11,541 bases of DNA from Sulfurimonas sp. GTDB taxonomy: Bacteria > Campylobacterota > Campylobacteria > Campylobacterales > Sulfurimonadaceae. The position numbers were made by a program, and so were the translations under genes. The notes below the pieces were generated by a model, which saw only the letters and a program-made list of their open reading frames with translations, was not told the origin of the DNA and searched no databases. The stretch is from NCBI GenBank assembly GCA_021157485.1, contig JAGGWO010000245.1, forward strand, positions 1 through 11,541, given 5' to 3'. This document shows positions 7,281 through 11,541 of the stretch, in pieces. Positions within the stretch are counted from its first letter, which is position 1, and each line of letters starts with the position of its first letter.

Positions 7281-8414
7281 TTATGACAACCTGTCAAAGA
7301 CTTCTTTAAATTGTTGATTTACACTTAAAAAAATATCAATAAGCTCTGGATCAAAGCTTTTTTCTCTCTCATGCATTATAATCTCTACAGCTTTTTCATG
7401 CGTAAATCCATCTTTATATACTCTTTTGCTTCTAAGTGCATCATATACGTCAGCAATAGCAACAATCCTTGCTGGTTTTGGAATGTTTTCACCATGAAGT
7501 CCTTGGGGATAACCACTTCCATCCCATTTTTCATGATGATACATTGCTATATCACTTGCAGTTCTGAGATAGCTATCTTTGTTAAAGCTCTCTTTAAACG
7601 ATATATTTGCTTTTTTAAGTACATCTCCACCAAGCTTCGCATGTGTTTTTATGATTATTGTCTCTTCATCTGTAAGATTATCAGGTTTTGTGAGAATATC
7701 TTTTGGAATCATAAGTTTCCCAATATCATGCAGTATTGAAGCAAAAGGTATTGTAGTTCTATTTTCGATAGGATTTTCATTAGTAATAGGTAAACAATTA
7801 ACCATTAATGTTGTGTACTGCTCAATTCTTTTAACATGAGTACCTGTGTCATCATCATAACTTTCAACCATATTTGCGATAGCTTCAATAGAAATTTTTT
7901 GTGTAAATATTATCTCTTTAGCCTGTTCTTTTACTTTTTCATCAAGGTTTTTATTTAAATCTTCAAGTTCTTTACGGTATTTTATCAACTGTTTTTGATT
8001 ACTTACTAGTTTTGAAGATTGGTATAAAACGCTCATTAGTTGAGTTGGAGAGAGCGGTTTCATAATAAAGTGTGTAATACCAATATTTATAAGTTCTATT
8101 AGTCTTGAAGAGTCGTTGTAGGCTGAGATTACTATCACATTCTGGTCAATATTGATTTTATGTACCTCTTTTATCAAATCAACACCATTCATAAGTGGCA
8201 TATTAATATCTGTAATTAAAATATCATAATACTCAGAGTTTTCTTCATAGCAATCTTTATACTTTTGGAGTGCGACTAAGCCGTTTTCCGCAGTTTGAAC
8301 ACTCTCGAAAAAATCTTCTAAAGCCTCGCTTGTTTCTTGTAAAAGTTGACTATCATCTTCTGCATAAAGTACATTCAAGTCTTTTGAGTAGTTCAAAATA
8401 TCTTGTAAATTCAT
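7281..8414 (-). CDS. Response regulator with HD-GYP cyclic-di-GMP phosphodiesterase domain
   Basis: The 377 residues form a receiver domain (about 12-130), a coiled linker (about 138-170) and an HD-GYP domain (about 172-377). The receiver keeps acidic residues Glu19-Asp20-Asp21, phosphoacceptor Asp69 in LITDINMP, Ser97 and Lys119 in MKP. The HD-GYP domain keeps its metal-ligand and signature motifs: GTHVKRIE (His193), HDIGK (229-233), THAKLGG (His258), MYHHEKWDGSGYP (291-303) and IADVYDALRSKRVY (320-333). It is therefore predicted to hydrolyse c-di-GMP under control of an unknown histidine kinase; no kinase is in the window. The ATG has AAAGG 6 bases upstream. The gene lies 53 bases before the PflB-like gene on the same strand and is divergent from the PilZ protein gene, which suggests a shared c-di-GMP and motility role. 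Activity is inferred, not shown. Confidence 0.93.
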   Translation of the reverse strand: MNLQDILNYSKDLNVLYAEDDSQLLQETSEALEDFFESVQTAENGLVALQKYKDCYEENSEYYDILITDINMPLMNGVDLIKEVHKINIDQNVIVISAYNDSSRLIELINIGITHFIMKPLSPTQLMSVLYQSSKLVSNQKQLIKYRKELEDLNKNLDEKVKEQAKEIIFTQKISIEAIANMVESYDDDTGTHVKRIEQYTTLMVNCLPITNENPIENRTTIPFASILHDIGKLMIPKDILTKPDNLTDEETIIIKTHAKLGGDVLKKANISFKESFNKDSYLRTASDIAMYHHEKWDGSGYPQGLHGENIPKPARIVAIADVYDALRSKRVYKDGFTHEKAVEIIMHEREKSFDPELIDIFLSVNQQFKEVFDRLS

Positions 8415-8458
8415 TTAAGACCTTTATAAATTCAGCATCTATTTCTTTATATTAGCAT

Positions 8459-8464
8459 ATTATA
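8459..8464 (-). promoter_or_regulatory. Probable -10 box for the HD-GYP response regulator gene
   Basis: The minus strand carries an exact TATAAT here, in the 107-base divergent gap. Transcription would start near 8452, with a leader of roughly 40 bases before the ATG at 8414. A nearby alternative is TGCTAATAT at 8457-8449. No -35 box is evident. Confidence 0.5.
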
Positions 8465-8483
8465 AAAGTAAACTTCTTGAATA

Positions 8484-8492
8484 TGGTAAAAT
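8484..8492 (+). promoter_or_regulatory. Probable extended -10 promoter for the PilZ protein gene
   Basis: TGGTAAAAT matches the extended -10 form TGnTATAAT with one mismatch. Transcription would begin near 8499 and the leader would include the Shine-Dalgarno AGGA at 8511-8514. It lies about 20 bases from the opposing -10 of the HD-GYP gene, so the two promoters are nearly back-to-back and could be controlled together. Confidence 0.5.
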
Positions 8493-8521
8493 ATGTTTAA
8501 TTTTAATAGTAGGAATTTCTA

Positions 8522-10354
8522 TTGGTTCATATTTTTTATAAAACATCAACATCTAAACAAATCCTGGAGATTTCAAATACTTTTGAGTCTATTGAAAAGC
8601 TTGACATATCTGGATTAAAAACTATTGAGAATTATGATGTATATTTTGTTGAGATAGATAAGGTTGAGAAAGAAATTTTACTACATATAAAACAGTTACT
8701 TTCAAATAAAACAGAGAGTTTAATATACTTTTTTATAAATGATTCACACTCTTTGATGCTGTTTCAGTTGTCGGCTTTACTAAATGTAAAAACTATTATA
8801 ACTCAAAAAAGTGATATGACTAAGATTTTAGAAAGTATTAAAAAAGATATCGCTTATCAAAAAGTGACACGATTAGAGCATGTAATAGCAGACACCATGA
8901 TTCATGATCACTGCTTTATGATTTTTGACTCTAACAAACTTAAATATGTAAGTCAAAAACTTTATGATGATTTTAGTTGTAAAAATTTAGATGATGTAAA
9001 ACTAAAAGTATGTACACAGTTTAAGTTAGGAGATCTTTTAAACAATATTATCTCTTTTGAGGACAATGTTGCGTTTACCTCTAACTCAAAGATATACAAT
9101 ATCGATGTTGGTCCTTCAACTGTAAATAGCGATAAATTTATCTATCTAGAGACAGTTCCTGAGAGTGTTTCACATAACAACATTGACGTTGATTTTATCA
9201 AAAATCGTATCTATTTTATTGAAGTTTTAAAAGAGAAGATTTTAGAAAAAAGTATGTCAGACTCGAAGCTTGGAGTTATAACTATTCAGGTTGAAAATAT
9301 AGAAAAACTTAAAGATGATTGGAAAGCATATGATATTGAAGAGTCTATTCATGATTTACTTTTAGAGATAAATGGAGCTATACAATCTCACGATCTGTTG
9401 GCACAATATGATAATGGACTATATTTGATACTATTTGATGGCTTAGACTTTGAAGCTGTAAAGTCTAAAGCTTTAACTATTCAAAACCATATCCTCACGT
9501 ATATAAAAGATAAAAAAATAAAACCAATAGTAGGACTTTATGCGCTTGATGTAAATAATTTAGAGTTAAATGAAACTTTAGAGATTATTTCTAATCTTTC
9601 AAGAGATGATGTCTCAATCAAAGATATTAATGCTCATATACTTCATAAAATAATCAACGTAAATGATGAGATGGATGATAGAGAAGTAATAGACATACTT
9701 CTCCAAGCAATTTTCACAAATAAATCACCAATAAAATTGATAAATATATATAAAGGTTTATGTATAAATACGTCCTCTGTAATTTTAAGAACAACAGTGG
9801 ATGAGGTAGATGTAACATTTCAACAACTGCAGGGAACTGTAATGAATTTTGAAAAATCAACTGTCATACAATCTTCCAGTTTTTCTAAAGATATTGTTGC
9901 TGATGTAGTTCACATAAATGTGAAGAAAAAATTTGCACGACTTAATAATTTTAGATTTGCTCAGGGAAGTGCTAACTCTAGAAAGTATAGCAGAGTTACC
10001 TGCTCGCAAAGAACTCCTATTACAGTTTTTCATGATAAAGGCACTCTTAATGGAAGTATATTAGATATATCTATGAACTCCATCGCTATAAAAACTAGAC
10101 TCTATGATAATATAGAGTCGCTAGAACTTAGCGTTGTAACACTGAACTTTACTCTTCCGGATAATAGTATAGATGGTTATGTAAAGTTGTCACTAGAAGC
10201 AGAAGTTAAATTCATAATGTGTGATAAAGACTACTGTAAAGTTATTGTAGACCTATATGAAAATCAAGCAAGTGAATCAATTTTAATGGAATATGTTTAC
10301 AATAGACAAAAAGAGATAATTATTGAACTTAGAAGGCAAAGTAGTTTCTTGTAA
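8522..10354 (+). CDS. PilZ-domain protein with degenerate GGDEF domain, putative c-di-GMP reader
   Basis: The 610 residues appear modular. Residues 1-115 look like a receiver-type alternation of strands and helices without the acidic pocket or phosphoacceptor. Residues 118-215 may be a PAS-like sensor. Residues 225-370 follow the GGDEF fold (KNRIYFIEVL at the start, IQVENIEKLKDDW in place of the DxDxFKxxND segment), but the signature loop reads QYDNGLYLILF (295-305) instead of RxGGDEFxxLL, so no cyclase activity is expected. Residues 400-480 resemble a PilZ-companion beta domain (YKGLCINTSSVILR onward). The C-terminal PilZ domain has RKYSR (487-491, RxxxR) and DISMNS (515-520; DxSxxG with Ser for Gly). 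The start is TTG with AGGA 7 bases upstream. The gene is divergent from the HD-GYP gene. Its partner and output are unknown; motility control is inferred from context. Confidence 0.8.
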   Translation: MVHIFYKTSTSKQILEISNTFESIEKLDISGLKTIENYDVYFVEIDKVEKEILLHIKQLLSNKTESLIYFFINDSHSLMLFQLSALLNVKTIITQKSDMTKILESIKKDIAYQKVTRLEHVIADTMIHDHCFMIFDSNKLKYVSQKLYDDFSCKNLDDVKLKVCTQFKLGDLLNNIISFEDNVAFTSNSKIYNIDVGPSTVNSDKFIYLETVPESVSHNNIDVDFIKNRIYFIEVLKEKILEKSMSDSKLGVITIQVENIEKLKDDWKAYDIEESIHDLLLEINGAIQSHDLLAQYDNGLYLILFDGLDFEAVKSKALTIQNHILTYIKDKKIKPIVGLYALDVNNLELNETLEIISNLSRDDVSIKDINAHILHKIINVNDEMDDREVIDILLQAIFTNKSPIKLINIYKGLCINTSSVILRTTVDEVDVTFQQLQGTVMNFEKSTVIQSSSFSKDIVADVVHINVKKKFARLNNFRFAQGSANSRKYSRVTCSQRTPITVFHDKGTLNGSILDISMNSIAIKTRLYDNIESLELSVVTLNFTLPDNSIDGYVKLSLEAEVKFIMCDKDYCKVIVDLYENQASESILMEYVYNRQKEIIIELRRQSSFL

Positions 10355-10369
10355 GTTAGTGCTAAAGAC

Positions 10370-10801
10370 TTAAAAAATAAAAGGAATTAGTCGTTTTGTG
10401 TTTTGTAAATATTCATTATAAGCACTACTATGACACTTCCATAAACTCTCTTCATAAAATAATTTCACTAAAAGTGTTACGAGTAAACATATAAATAAAA
10501 TTAATTGATAATATGTGAAGTATATAACAGCGACACCTAGCATGCTGAGTAAAACAGCAAGATACATTGGATGTCTTATATAGGTATAGATACCTGTCGT
10601 AACTAATTTACAGTTTTCTTTTATATCTGGACGAATATTAAAATTATTACTTTCATGTTCTTGTATTGCAAGAATACCTATTGTTATACCAAGAAAAATA
10701 ATAGCTAGTCCAATATATAAATATTGAGTTTTAGCACCATATTCTAATAACATTAAAAATATTATTAGAAATTTTATTGTTACTAATATTTTACTTTTCA
10801 A
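10370..10801 (-). CDS. Small membrane methyltransferase of the ICMT/PEMT type
   Basis: This 143-residue integral membrane protein has hydrophobic segments at about 5-20, 27-46 and 79-116, the last long enough for a helical hairpin. The family signature is clear: TGIYTYIRHPMYLA (69-82), then YEESL (116-120) and the closing NEYLQNTKRLIPF, which together form the SAM-binding region of isoprenylcysteine carboxyl methyltransferase and phospholipid methyltransferase-like enzymes. In bacteria the substrates of most such proteins are unknown, so I do not assign one. The start is TTG at 10801 with GGAG 5 bases upstream; no nearby ATG matches that ribosome site. It converges on the PilZ gene with only 15 bases between the stops and no clear terminator hairpin. 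Nothing in the flanking genes explains it, so it may be an insertion into the neighbourhood. Confidence 0.82.
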   Translation of the reverse strand: MKSKILVTIKFLIIFLMLLEYGAKTQYLYIGLAIIFLGITIGILAIQEHESNNFNIRPDIKENCKLVTTGIYTYIRHPMYLAVLLSMLGVAVIYFTYYQLILFICLLVTLLVKLFYEESLWKCHSSAYNEYLQNTKRLIPFIF

Positions 10802-10825
10802 GAGTGCTCCAATAATTTTTTTGAT

Positions 10826-10831
10826 ATTATA
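10826..10831 (-). promoter_or_regulatory. Probable -10 box for the membrane methyltransferase gene
   Basis: The minus strand has an exact TATAAT preceded by TTTTAAG. Transcription would start near 10819, giving a leader of about 18 bases that contains the GGAG ribosome site (10810-10807) before the TTG start. No defined -35 box is seen, as is usual in this phylum. Confidence 0.5.
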
Positions 10832-10962
10832 CTTAAAAGTATTTAATCTATTTTAGATAGAAGATTTAACGGTATTTATTTTATCAAGCTAATCTAGAGT
10901 GTTCATTCGTTTGTAATTATAAATCATATAATTTGTGTAGACTTGCAGTTGTAGACCTTGTA

Positions 10963-11541
<579 letters not shown>

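Noticed and set aside
7284..7296. Perfect inverted repeat TGACA-ACC-TGTCA at the end of the HD-GYP gene, considered as a terminator.
   Set aside because: The stem is only 5 base pairs, most of it is coding sequence, and no U-run follows on the minus strand; instead the sigma-54 element begins there.
7371..7839. Plus-strand open frames opposite the HD-GYP gene.
   Set aside because: They are shadows of the conserved HD-GYP domain on the other strand, with no promoter or ribosome site of their own.

Overview
The window is AT-rich and reads as chromosomal DNA from a motile, chemotactic member of the Campylobacterota (formerly Epsilonproteobacteria), probably close to Sulfurimonas or Sulfuricurvum. 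Three things point there: the order cheY-prmA-ftsH-(phosphatidylserine decarboxylase-like), which I recall as conserved in Helicobacter and Campylobacter; a serS-linked large TPR membrane protein; and promoters of the extended -10 type (TGnTAxxAT) without clear -35 boxes. Several genes start with TTG. No tRNA, rRNA, CRISPR array, insertion sequence or phage gene is visible.

Layout. (1) 1-982, plus strand: the 3' end of hisH and complete hisA, both histidine biosynthesis. (2) 1053-4901, plus strand: cheY, prmA, ftsH and a membrane-anchored Psd-like protein, tightly packed with start/stop overlaps and probably transcribed from a promoter just after hisA. (3) 4882-8414, minus strand: a response regulator with an HD-GYP phosphodiesterase domain, followed by a large TPR protein with one N-terminal membrane helix, which I interpret as the flagellar motor scaffold protein PflB. 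Its 3' end overlaps the Psd-like gene by 20 bases. (4) 8522-10354, plus strand, divergent from the HD-GYP gene: a 610-residue protein with a receiver-like N-terminus, a degenerate GGDEF domain and a C-terminal PilZ domain. (5) 10370-10801, minus strand: a small ICMT/PEMT-type membrane methyltransferase. (6) 10802-11121: a 320-base stretch with no confident gene, holding a promoter-like sequence and one doubtful small ORF. (7) 11122-11541, minus strand: the 3' part of serS, cut by the window edge.

How the genes fit together. The centre of the window looks like a motility and cyclic-di-GMP neighbourhood. CheY is the chemotaxis output to the flagellar switch. The HD-GYP regulator has all its metal-ligand motifs and should degrade c-di-GMP. 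The divergent PilZ protein has the c-di-GMP binding signature but a ruined GGDEF active site, so it looks like a reader rather than a synthase. The PflB-like gene is preceded by a well-spaced sigma-54 promoter (TGGTAC-N5-TTGCT), the class used for middle flagellar genes in this phylum. The housekeeping genes (hisHA, prmA, ftsH, serS) are ordinary. The most unusual points are the sigma-54 promoter, the degenerate GGDEF-PilZ architecture, the apparent loss of catalytic residues in the Psd-like protein, and the meeting of two normally separate conserved blocks at the convergent overlap near 4890.
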